NCBI GenBank assembly: GCA_045599325.1 | Contig: JAZRVT010000030.1 | Location: 7,462 to 71,461 of the forward strand | Direction of reading: 5' to 3' | From: Cacconaster sp045599325 | GTDB lineage: Bacteria > Bacteroidota > Bacteroidia > Bacteroidales > UBA932 | DNA: 64,000 bases | Part shown: in pieces, positions 16,811 to 24,596 of the stretch | How positions within the stretch are numbered: the first letter of the stretch is position 1 | How the letters are laid out: each line of letters opens with the position of its first letter | Notes under the pieces: generated by a model | The model's database searches: none | Seen by the model: the letters and a program-made list of their open reading frames with translations, nothing else | Told to the model about the DNA's origin: nothing | Position numbers and translations under genes: made by a program

Positions 16811-19237
16811 GTGAACAAACTCGACAGATATATGGTCAGAACCTTCGTGGGACCGTTCCTCGCGGTCCTCGTGGTGGTCATATTCACGCTGTCGATGCAG
16901 TTCCTCTTCACATACATCGACGAACTGGTCGGAAAGGGGCTCGGAATAGGAGTCATCTTCGAATTCCTCGGATGGGCCGCCTGCACTCTGATTCCGATGG
17001 CGGTGCCGCTCGCATCCCTCCTCGCCTCGATAATGACGCTCGGAGGACTCGGAGAGCGCAACGAACTGCTGGCGATGAAGGCCGCCGGGGTATCACTGAT
17101 GAGGATCATCACGCCTGTGATGCTGCTCTCGGTGCTGATCAGCGTAGGGGCATTCTTCGCTTCCAACAAGCTGGTGCCTCACGCCTATTTCAAGATCTAC
17201 AACCTGAGGCAGGACATCAACGACACCAAGGATGAGATCAAGATTCCGACAGGCACCTTCTACGACGGAATCGAAGGCTATATACTGAGAGTCGAAGAGC
17301 GCGACAAGGAGACCGGAATGATGTACGGCCTGATAGTCTATGACCACACGTCAAACTACGGAAACACCAACCTGACCCTTGCGGACAGCGGCAGGATCCA
17401 GATCACGCCCGACAAGCAGAATATGATCTTCGACCTCTACGACGGCTGCAACTACACCGAGGACAACCTGATGACCTACAGGGACACCACCCTTGAGCTC
17501 AACCGCACCAGATTCAAGGAGCAGAACCTCATAATTTCGCTGAGCAACTACACGTTCAACCGGTCGTCGAGCGGGGACAGGTTCTCCGACCAGGTGATGT
17601 CCAGGGACCTGGCCGGCCTGAAGGTCGACAGGGACTCGCTGGCCGCCGAATTCGACTCACTGATTGTCAACCAGTACAGGAGGTACTTCACCAACAGCGG
17701 TCTCCAGTACATCCACCAGCTCGACACCGCCCGCTTCTGGACACCGACAAAGGGTGATTTCCCGACAGACTCCCTGCTGGGCGCCCTCACCTATTTCCAG
17801 AAGAAGAACGCCATCAGGATGGCCATCGACAATATCACCGGCGATATCGAACACATTGAGAACTATGAGCACGAGAGCAGCCGGTACATAGAGCCTATAC
17901 GAAGAATCGACATCGAGTCCTTCAGGAAGTTCACACTCTCACTCGCCTGTCTGCTCTTCTTCTTCATCGGAGCGCCTCTGGGAGCCATCATCCGGAAGGG
18001 AGGACTCGGCACGCCGGTCATCATCTCCATCCTCTTCTATCTGATATACTATATCATCGACATCATAGGCAAGAAACTGGCGAAGAACGGAACCATCTCC
18101 CCGTTCATCGGCACCATCATATCAACCTTCGTCCTGATACCGATAGGCTTCTTCCTGACGAGGAAGTCGACTCAGGACTCATCCCTCTTCAATATGGATT
18201 CTTACAAGGAGTTCTTCAGGAACATCGGCAGGCACATCTCAAAGGGCTGGCACAGGTTCGCCAACATCTTCACCAAGGGAGGCGGCAAGATCAGGATCGT
18301 CTATATGGGCACACCGGAGTTCGCGGTGGCTCCTCTCGACGCGCTCCTGAAGAACAATTTCAAGGTTGTGGGCGTCGTGACAGTTCCGGACAAGCCGAGC
18401 GGACGCGGACTGGAAGTCAACCAGAGCGCCGTCAAGAAATACGCCCTCGAGCACAATCTGCCTGTTCTCCAGCCTGAAAAACTGAAGGACCCTGCATTCC
18501 TCGAGCAGCTCAAAGCCCTGAATGCAAACCTGTTCGTGGTCGTCGCATTCCGAATGCTTCCTAAGGAGGTATGGCAGATGCCGGCATACGGCACCTTCAA
18601 CCTCCACGCATCCCTCCTGCCTCAGTACCGCGGAGCAGCCCCTATCAACTGGGCCATCATCAACGGCGAGCGTTTCACAGGCGTGACCACCTTCCTGATC
18701 GACGAACAGATCGACACCGGCAAGGTGCTCTTCCAGGAGTCCTGCCCTATCGAGCCTTACGAAGATGCCGGCGCCCTCCACGACAAGCTTATGGAGATGG
18801 GTGCGAAGCTCGTCGTAAAGACCGTGAACGCCATAGAGGACCACACCGTGAAACCTTATGTCCAGGAGATCGGCTTCAGCAAGGTGCTCCACCCTGCGCC
18901 GAAGATCACCCGCGAACTCTGCCATATCGACTGGAACAAAGATGCAGAGAGCATCGGATGCCTCGTCAGAGGCCTCAGCCCTGTCCCGTCCGCATACACA
19001 AATCTCGTCAAGGGCGACCAGGTGCTCCACGTCAAGATCTATGACGCCTACGACGCGAAGATTGAGGAGAACGACCTCCCTGTCGGCACAGTGACCGTGG
19101 ACAAAGTCCATCTTCAGGTCAAGTGCGGCAAGGGCACCCTCCGCATCTACTCACTCCAGATCGCCGGCAAGAAGAGAATGAACGTGTCAGACTTCCTGCG
19201 CGGCTTCAGAGACCCTGAGGAGTGGCATTTCGAATAG
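16811..19237 (+). CDS. fmt: LptF/LptG-type permease fused to methionyl-tRNA formyltransferase
   Basis: One 808-residue reading frame with two full-length parts. Residues 1 to about 490 are a YjgP/YjgQ (LptF/G) permease: GTG start 'MNKLDRYMVRTFVGPFL', membrane helices near the N-terminus, a periplasmic jelly-roll region (about 150-330), then three further helices. This family extracts LPS from the inner membrane with LptB. Residues 493-808 are a complete Fmt, which formylates Met-tRNA: 'VYMGTPEFAVAPLDALL', the catalytic triad N597, H599 and D635 (in 'NLHASLLPQYRG' and 'IDTGKV', 38 residues apart as in E. coli Fmt) and the C-terminal tRNA-binding domain. Between them are only a Lys-Gly-Gly-Gly linker and no ATG, GTG or TTG codon, so Fmt cannot start separately at a normal codon. 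Thus Fmt is predicted to be membrane-tethered, unless an ATC at 18290 is used (see findings). Upstream is alaS; thiN starts at the next base. Confidence 0.9.
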   Translation: MNKLDRYMVRTFVGPFLAVLVVVIFTLSMQFLFTYIDELVGKGLGIGVIFEFLGWAACTLIPMAVPLASLLASIMTLGGLGERNELLAMKAAGVSLMRIITPVMLLSVLISVGAFFASNKLVPHAYFKIYNLRQDINDTKDEIKIPTGTFYDGIEGYILRVEERDKETGMMYGLIVYDHTSNYGNTNLTLADSGRIQITPDKQNMIFDLYDGCNYTEDNLMTYRDTTLELNRTRFKEQNLIISLSNYTFNRSSSGDRFSDQVMSRDLAGLKVDRDSLAAEFDSLIVNQYRRYFTNSGLQYIHQLDTARFWTPTKGDFPTDSLLGALTYFQKKNAIRMAIDNITGDIEHIENYEHESSRYIEPIRRIDIESFRKFTLSLACLLFFFIGAPLGAIIRKGGLGTPVIISILFYLIYYIIDIIGKKLAKNGTISPFIGTIISTFVLIPIGFFLTRKSTQDSSLFNMDSYKEFFRNIGRHISKGWHRFANIFTKGGGKIRIVYMGTPEFAVAPLDALLKNNFKVVGVVTVPDKPSGRGLEVNQSAVKKYALEHNLPVLQPEKLKDPAFLEQLKALNANLFVVVAFRMLPKEVWQMPAYGTFNLHASLLPQYRGAAPINWAIINGERFTGVTTFLIDEQIDTGKVLFQESCPIEPYEDAGALHDKLMEMGAKLVVKTVNAIEDHTVKPYVQEIGFSKVLHPAPKITRELCHIDWNKDAESIGCLVRGLSPVPSAYTNLVKGDQVLHVKIYDAYDAKIEENDLPVGTVTVDKVHLQVKCGKGTLRIYSLQIAGKKRMNVSDFLRGFRDPEEWHFE

Positions 19238-19867
19238 ATGGATTCACTTGTAATTCTTGCGAACGGCGATTTTCCTTCAGCGGCCCGGCCGCTGGAAGTG
19301 CTCCGCAGTGCGGATTATGTGGTATGCTGCGACGGTGCGGCAGCTGGCCTCATTGCCGCCGGAATGGAACCTGACGCCGTTGTCGGTGATCTGGACTCCA
19401 TAGGCGGGGAGCTCAGGGAAAGGCTCGGAGGCAGGCTCCATCACGTCAGCGACCAGGAGACCAACGACCTGACAAAGGCATTCAATTTCGCGATGAGCCT
19501 CTCCCCTGCAAGAATCACTGTTCTGGGAGCGACCGGCAAGCGCGAGGACCACACCCTCGCCAACATCTCCCTGCTGCTCGACTATGCCCGCAGGGCATCC
19601 TGTCCGGTAACAATGATCACAGACCACGGAGAGTTCCGCGCCATATCCGACACCTCAACCATCAGGTGCAGGAAAGGATGCCAGGTCTCGCTCTTCTCGT
19701 TTGACTCAACTCTGAAAATAGAATCGGCCGGGCTTCTCTACCCGACCGGTTCAGTTGTCTTCGATTCCCTGTGGAAGGCCTCGCTGAACGAGGCGGGCGC
19801 GGATGAGTTCACCCTGACCCTTTCTCATCCGTCAGGCGTTCTTGTATTTCTCGCCGATGACCTTTAG
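19238..19867 (+). CDS. thiN: Thiamine diphosphokinase
   Basis: Converts thiamine to thiamine diphosphate using ATP. It has 209 residues. Typical motifs are 'CDGAAAGLIAAG', 'PDAVVGDLDSIG' (the Asp-rich metal/ATP site, about residues 46-57), 'QETNDLTKAF' and 'GATGKREDHTLANI'. The C-terminal beta domain is complete. The ATG follows the fmt stop with no gap, so it is likely co-translated. The last 36 bases overlap the 3' end of the opposite-strand tdh gene. Confidence 0.93.
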   Translation: MDSLVILANGDFPSAARPLEVLRSADYVVCCDGAAAGLIAAGMEPDAVVGDLDSIGGELRERLGGRLHHVSDQETNDLTKAFNFAMSLSPARITVLGATGKREDHTLANISLLLDYARRASCPVTMITDHGEFRAISDTSTIRCRKGCQVSLFSFDSTLKIESAGLLYPTGSVVFDSLWKASLNEAGADEFTLTLSHPSGVLVFLADDL

Positions 19868-20791
19868 CATGTCGTCGACCATCATCTCCATATCCCACTG
19901 AGGCTTCCAGCCCCACTCCTCGCGTGCGCAGGTGTCATCCATCTTGTTCGGCCAGGATGCTGCGATGGCAGCCTTGACTGGGTCGACGTCATAGTCGAAG
20001 GTTGCGTCAGGGATGCGCTTCTTGATGCATTCGAAGAGCTCCCTCGGGCAGAAACTCATAGCGGCGATGTTGAAACTGTTGCGGTGGATGAGTTTCGAAG
20101 GGTCTGCCTCCATCAGCTCGACCACTGCGCGGAGGGCGTCCGGCATATACATCATATCCATATAGGCATCCTCCGGCACGGTGCAGGTGTAGTGGTGGCC
20201 AGGCTTCAGGATCTCATAGAAGACCTCGACTGCATAGTCTGTGGTGCCGCCGCCCGGAAGTGCGCCGTTAGAGATGATGCCCGGGAAGCGGACGCTGCGG
20301 GCATCCACTCCGAAACGCTCCCAGTGGTAGTCGCCCAGCAGCTCTCCGGTCACCTTGCAGATGCCATAGACGGTGTTCGGGCGCATTATCGTATCCTGAG
20401 GGGTGTTGTCGTGAGGCGTCGATGGGCCGAAAGCGCCGATACTGCTCGGGGTGAATATCTGGCAGTTGTGGTGCTGGGCAGTGTTGAGTGCGTTGATCAG
20501 GGCAGTGATGTTCAGATGCCAGGCGACGCCAGGCATTGTCTCACCCTTAGCGCTGAGAAGGGCGACGAGATTGAATATCGCGTCTATATTGTAGCGCTCC
20601 ACTACGCTGACGAACGCCGGCTCGTCGAGGACATCGAGCTTCTCGGCAATGCAGAAACGTGAGAGCTTTTCTACAAGCTCGTCTTTCAAATCCGCAGCAA
20701 TTACATTATCTTTACCATAAATATTCTGGAGATAAGGGACGAGCTCAGTTCCAATCTGACCGCCGGCTCCGACGACAAGTATCCGTTTCAT
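19832..20791 (-). CDS. tdh: L-threonine 3-dehydrogenase, short-chain (epimerase-like) type
   Basis: NAD-dependent oxidation of threonine to 2-amino-3-ketobutyrate. It has 319 residues. The Rossmann motif 'GAGGQIGTELVPYL' is at residues 7-20, the Ser in 'IFTPSSIGAFG' and Tyr-x3-Lys in 'TVYGICKVTGE' are catalytic, and 'RFPGIISNGALPGGGTTDY' is the stretch that separates this group from UDP-sugar epimerases. Its product is the substrate of Kbl, encoded at 55.9-57.1 kb. The promoter (-7 TAGATTTG at 20821-20814) overlaps a perfect 14-base palindrome shared with the divergent queG. The 3' end overlaps thiN by 36 bases. Confidence 0.92.
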   Translation of the reverse strand: MKRILVVGAGGQIGTELVPYLQNIYGKDNVIAADLKDELVEKLSRFCIAEKLDVLDEPAFVSVVERYNIDAIFNLVALLSAKGETMPGVAWHLNITALINALNTAQHHNCQIFTPSSIGAFGPSTPHDNTPQDTIMRPNTVYGICKVTGELLGDYHWERFGVDARSVRFPGIISNGALPGGGTTDYAVEVFYEILKPGHHYTCTVPEDAYMDMMYMPDALRAVVELMEADPSKLIHRNSFNIAAMSFCPRELFECIKKRIPDATFDYDVDPVKAAIAASWPNKMDDTCAREEWGWKPQWDMEMMVDDMLKVIGEKYKNA

Positions 20792-20804
20792 ATCAATATT
20801 TGAA

Positions 20805-20818
20805 ATTTGTATACAAAT
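20805..20818. promoter_or_regulatory. Perfect 14-base palindrome between tdh and queG
   Basis: ATTTGTATACAAAT is fully symmetric. It overlaps the tdh -7 box on the minus strand and the first codons of queG on the plus strand. That is where an operator controlling tdh, or both genes, could sit. Regulator unknown. Confidence 0.45.
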
Positions 20819-21688
20819 CTAATAAAAATAGACTATTCCTGTTACGGTTTTTCTGATTTTGGAACAGCCAGGGCGGAATATGTTGATGACGGGGAGAAGA
20901 AACGCTTCGAGCGCTATCTGCAGGAAGGGTGCAATGCAGGAATGGGCTATATGGAACGCAATGTCGATAAAAGGCTGGATCCCAGACTTTTAGTTGAAGG
21001 CGCACAGAGCGTTTTGTGCTTCATTGCCCCATACGGGGAGGCTGCCGGCGGAGTTGCGGGCTTCGCCTGCGGCACCGACTATCACAAGACAGTTAAAGAG
21101 CGCCTCTTCGCGGTGGCGGCGGATATCAGGAGGCAGTATCCCGGCTATTCCGGCAGATGCTTCGTTGACAGTGCACCTGTGCTCGAGCGCTGGTGGGCCG
21201 CAAAGGCCGGGCTCGGCTTCATCGGCCTCAACCATTTCCTCATCTCCCCTGACCACGGACTCCGCACCATAATAGGGATTATTGTATGCAATGTTCCGTA
21301 TGAGATGTTCGAGCCCCACGCGCCGCTTCCGGCCACTTCCTGCGGCTCCTGCGGACGATGTCTGGAAGCCTGCCCGACCGGAGCCCTCGGCAGTATGCTG
21401 GACGCCCGCAGATGCATCGCTTACCACACAGTTGAGTGCAGAGATCTGTATGAAACCGCTCCAGTGGATTACAGCGGCTGGATATTCGGCTGCGAGGAGT
21501 GCCTGAAGGCCTGTCCCTGGAACAGGGAGGAGAAGCCACTTCCGGAGTTCGAGAAAAACCGCGGATTCCTGGAGAAGGCAGGGAAAGAGGAGTGGGAGAA
21601 GATGTCGCCTGACGAATTCGAGGACAGGTTCTGGGATTCGGGGCTGATGCGCGCAGGACTGGACAAAATAAAGAACAATCTGAAATGA
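20807..21688 (+). CDS. queG: Epoxyqueuosine reductase
   Basis: Last step of queuosine synthesis, reducing epoxyqueuosine in tRNA with cobalamin and two [4Fe-4S] clusters. Motifs: catalytic Asp in 'FVDSAPVLERWWAAKAG', clusters 'CGSCGRCLEACP' and 'CEECLKACP'. The ORF is closed by TGA at 20801. The only usual-type start before the conserved region is TTG 20807, giving 293 residues. The helix normally preceding the 'GIARA'-like segment ('FGTARAEYVDD') is shortened to about 18 residues. A near-consensus AATATTTG (20795-20802) lies 4 bases upstream, so the TTG may be at the transcript 5' end. The stop overlaps the next gene by 4 bases (ATGA). Confidence 0.88.
   Translation: MYTNLIKIDYSCYGFSDFGTARAEYVDDGEKKRFERYLQEGCNAGMGYMERNVDKRLDPRLLVEGAQSVLCFIAPYGEAAGGVAGFACGTDYHKTVKERLFAVAADIRRQYPGYSGRCFVDSAPVLERWWAAKAGLGFIGLNHFLISPDHGLRTIIGIIVCNVPYEMFEPHAPLPATSCGSCGRCLEACPTGALGSMLDARRCIAYHTVECRDLYETAPVDYSGWIFGCEECLKACPWNREEKPLPEFEKNRGFLEKAGKEEWEKMSPDEFEDRFWDSGLMRAGLDKIKNNLK
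20814..20821 (-). promoter_or_regulatory. -7 box for tdh
   Basis: The minus strand reads TAGATTTG, an exact TAnnTTTG match, 22 bases before the tdh ATG. No clean -33 TTTG is evident. Confidence 0.5.
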
Positions 21689-22443
21689 AGAAGATATATA
21701 TGACAGGCTCCTGCTTCTCCACCGAAGTCGGGACATTGATGAAAGAGAATGGCTACGACGTGGTCCTCAACCCGTTCGGCATCCTCTTCAACCCCGCCTC
21801 GATAGCCTCGTCTCTGGAAAGGCTGGAGAGCGGAGCGGAATTCACCCCGGACGATGTTGTCAGAAGAGTCGACGACGCTTCCAAAGGAGTGTTCAGCTAT
21901 GTCTCCTTCCATCACCACGGTTCAGCGGGCAGGGCGACCCCGGAAGAGTTCCTCAGGGATGCGAATGCAGCGCTCCTGAAGGCATCGGCCGGCTTCAGGG
22001 AAGCGGACACAGCAGTCCTCACTCTGGGGACTGCGTGGGTTTTCCGCCATAGGGAGAGGGGGTTCGTGGTGGCCAACTGCCACAAAGTGCCTGCCCGTGA
22101 ATTCGACAGGGTATTCCTCAGCTGTGAAGAGATAGTCAGCCTGCTTTCGCCGGTCATCGGCAGACACCCTGACAAGAGGTGGATCTTCACCGTCAGCCCG
22201 GTGAGGCATCTGGCCGACGGGGCACACGCCAACCAGCTGAGCAAATCCACACTTCTCCTTGCTGTCGACAGGCTCCAGCGGCTGTATCCTGACAGCACCG
22301 GCTATTTCCCGGCCTACGAAATAATGCTCGACGACCTGCGGGACCGCAGCTGGTATGCCGCCGACGGCGTCCATCCCGGACCGGAGGCAGTGAGAATCAT
22401 ATACAATTCATTCATAGAGAAATACAACCTTTCAAAGATATGA
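21685..22443 (+). CDS. GSCFA domain protein
   Basis: A 252-residue protein beginning 'MKKIYMTGSCFSTEVG', with the GSCFA signature (here Gly-Ser-Cys-Phe-Ser) that names the family. 'NPFGILFNP' and 'LGTAWVFRH' are also typical, as is 'DGVHPGPEAVRIIY' near the C-terminus, which resembles the Asp-x-x-His block of SGNH/GDSL hydrolases. An SGNH-like esterase or acyltransferase activity is therefore plausible with the Ser of GSCF as nucleophile, but the family is not characterised. There is no signal peptide, so it is cytoplasmic. It overlaps queG and the phosphatase gene by 4 bases on each side, giving a tight operon. Confidence 0.85.
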   Translation: MKKIYMTGSCFSTEVGTLMKENGYDVVLNPFGILFNPASIASSLERLESGAEFTPDDVVRRVDDASKGVFSYVSFHHHGSAGRATPEEFLRDANAALLKASAGFREADTAVLTLGTAWVFRHRERGFVVANCHKVPAREFDRVFLSCEEIVSLLSPVIGRHPDKRWIFTVSPVRHLADGAHANQLSKSTLLLAVDRLQRLYPDSTGYFPAYEIMLDDLRDRSWYAADGVHPGPEAVRIIYNSFIEKYNLSKI

Positions 22444-24596
22444 AAAGACTCATCCTTCTGATTGCCGCCGCGGCGGTTGCCACAGCAGCGTCCGCCCAGG
22501 ACCCTCATCAGCTTCTCAAAGAGAATCCTGACCGCTACGCAAGCGTGCACCATAACTACGAAGTCCCTTCAACCATTGAGGACACCCCTGCCCCCAAAGG
22601 TTACAAACCTTTCTATGTCAGCCACTACGGAAGGCACGGCAGCAGATATATGACAACTTATGCCAATATGGACGATGTGCTCAAGGTCTTCGACATAGAA
22701 GCCGACAAGGGTCTGCTGACAAAGGAAGGAATGCAGTTCTACCGCGACTTCAAGGCTCTGCGCGAAGCGCATCAGGATATGCTCGGCTACCTCACCCAGA
22801 AAGGCGCAGAAGAGCACCGCGGCATCGCCCACCGTCTGTGGCAGAGGGTGCCTGAAGTCTTCAGACAGAAAGAGAGGCCGGAGGTGATGGCGGCTTCCAG
22901 CACCATCCAGCGCTGCATCCAGAGCATGGCGAACTTCGAGCTCCAGCTCCAGAAGGACGCCCCTGACCTCAAGGTCAGGATGTACACCGGCGACCGTTAT
23001 ATGAACTATATCCTCAAGTCGCCCACAAAGTCCAAGAACTCCGCACTCCACAAGAAGGTCTTTGACTCACTGCTCTACGAGAAATTCAACCCGGGACGCC
23101 TGATGGATGCCTGGTTCAACGACCCGGAAGAAGCCGCGAAGCACTTCGGCAAGTTCGACGCCGAACACCTCTTCTACCGCATATTCTACGAAGGTGAGAT
23201 CTGCCAGTGCCTCGACGAGCCGCTCACACCTGTCCACAGCTACTTTACCGACGAGGAGCTCTTCGGACTCTGGTTCGCAGACAATGCAAGCCTCTACGAC
23301 AACGAGACTCTCTCCATCGAGAACGGCAGCCACCTGGGCGAGACTGCCGCTGCTATCCTGAAGGACATCATCGAGAAGGCTGACGCGGCGGTAAGCGGGA
23401 ACAGCCGTGCGGCAGATTTCCGCTTCGGCCACGACTCAGGCCTCTTCCCTCTCCTCGGCCTCATAGGTGTCGAAGGGATGGAACAGCCGCAGCATATGGC
23501 GGAGACTTCCAAGCCTGACGGCGTCTATGTATTTGAGATGATGCCTATGGCATCCAACCTCCAGCTTATATTCTACAGGAACAGGAAGGGAGATGTGCTC
23601 GTCAAGCTGGTCCGCAACGAGAAGGAGACAGGGATTCCGGCTCTGACACCGGTTTCCGGCCCGTACTACCGCTGGAGCGACCTCCGCGAATACTTCGCAT
23701 CGCTCTGCAACTACCGCAACTGCAGGCTTCTCTACTGGAACATCCAGAACGGAATGTGGGACGGCCAGTACGACAACTACGACAGGTTCGTCGCGTGGGT
23801 GGCGGCTCAGAACCCGGACATCTGCGTCTGGTGCGAAGGGCAGAGCCTCTACTACACCGACACCGACAAGCCGATGAAGAAGGAAGAGCAGTACCTCGTG
23901 GAGGGATGGAGCGGACTGGCAGCGCGCTATGGCCACAGCTATGTCTATGTGGGCGGCCACCGCGACGGCTACCCTCAGGTCATCACATCACGCTGGCCGA
24001 TCGAGAATGTGGAGCGCATAGTAGGCGCCGAGCCGGACAGCGTAGTCACCCACGGAGCGGGCTGGGCAAGGATTCAGGCTGAAGGCCAGACCCTCAACAT
24101 TGTCACTCTCCACACCTGGCCGCAGAAATGGGCATACCGCGCTGCTGACCAGGAAGCGAGCAAAGCGGAGAATGGAGGTGACAGGTACCGCCGTATGGAG
24201 ATAGAGTACATCTGCAACCATACTGTCCTCACGCACCCTGACGCTGCCGGCGAACTCTGGATGATGATGGGCGACCACAACGCCCGCAGCCGCGTGGACA
24301 ACTCAGTCTACGGCTATCCTGAAGATGACACCCGCTTCCTTGTCCACGACTTCATCCTCGGCAGCACACCGTACATAGATGTGATCAAGGACAGGCATCC
24401 GAAGGAGTTCTGCACATCGATACACGGCCAGGGCCGCATTGACTTCGTCTACCTGACCCCTGCACTCAATGAAAAAGTCGCAGACGCATATATCGTCTAC
24501 GACTCTTACACTGAACCGGTCCGCAATCCGGACCATATCTCAAATTTCTGGCATCCTTCTGACCACAGGCCGATAATAGTCGACTTCAAACTATAG
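22440..24596 (+). CDS. Secreted two-domain phosphatase: histidine acid phosphatase plus EEP-fold domain
   Basis: 718 residues in one uninterrupted frame. A signal peptide (1-19, cleaved at Ala-Ser-Ala before Gln20) is followed by a histidine-acid-phosphatase domain (about 50-410) with the nucleophile block R65-H66-G67-S-R69 and the proton-donor block H331-D332. Intestinal bacteria have multiple inositol polyphosphate phosphatases of this clan. Residues about 428-718 form an endonuclease/exonuclease/phosphatase domain: 'YWNIQNG' (N434), metal-binding Glu in 'CVWCEGQ', His in 'VTLHTWPQ', 'GDHNAR' (D612, N614) and 'SDHRPI' (D708, H709). All catalytic blocks of both domains look intact. The second domain could be an inositol-phosphate 5-phosphatase, a sphingomyelinase-like enzyme or a nuclease. 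Joint degradation of an organophosphate such as phytate outside the inner membrane is an inference. Confidence 0.85.
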   Translation: MKRLILLIAAAAVATAASAQDPHQLLKENPDRYASVHHNYEVPSTIEDTPAPKGYKPFYVSHYGRHGSRYMTTYANMDDVLKVFDIEADKGLLTKEGMQFYRDFKALREAHQDMLGYLTQKGAEEHRGIAHRLWQRVPEVFRQKERPEVMAASSTIQRCIQSMANFELQLQKDAPDLKVRMYTGDRYMNYILKSPTKSKNSALHKKVFDSLLYEKFNPGRLMDAWFNDPEEAAKHFGKFDAEHLFYRIFYEGEICQCLDEPLTPVHSYFTDEELFGLWFADNASLYDNETLSIENGSHLGETAAAILKDIIEKADAAVSGNSRAADFRFGHDSGLFPLLGLIGVEGMEQPQHMAETSKPDGVYVFEMMPMASNLQLIFYRNRKGDVLVKLVRNEKETGIPALTPVSGPYYRWSDLREYFASLCNYRNCRLLYWNIQNGMWDGQYDNYDRFVAWVAAQNPDICVWCEGQSLYYTDTDKPMKKEEQYLVEGWSGLAARYGHSYVYVGGHRDGYPQVITSRWPIENVERIVGAEPDSVVTHGAGWARIQAEGQTLNIVTLHTWPQKWAYRAADQEASKAENGGDRYRRMEIEYICNHTVLTHPDAAGELWMMMGDHNARSRVDNSVYGYPEDDTRFLVHDFILGSTPYIDVIKDRHPKEFCTSIHGQGRIDFVYLTPALNEKVADAYIVYDSYTEPVRNPDHISNFWHPSDHRPIIVDFKL

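Noticed and set aside
18308..19237. Separate fmt gene starting at the first internal ATG (Met499)
   Set aside because: It would lack the first beta strand (Lys-Ile-Arg-Ile-Val) that begins the nucleotide-like fold of Fmt, so the product would not fold. The fusion reading, or ATC at 18290, fits better.
22440..24596. Frameshift or assembly joining of two phosphatase genes
   Set aside because: The frame is continuous, the linker is short and there is only one signal peptide at the start, so a true fusion is the simplest reading.
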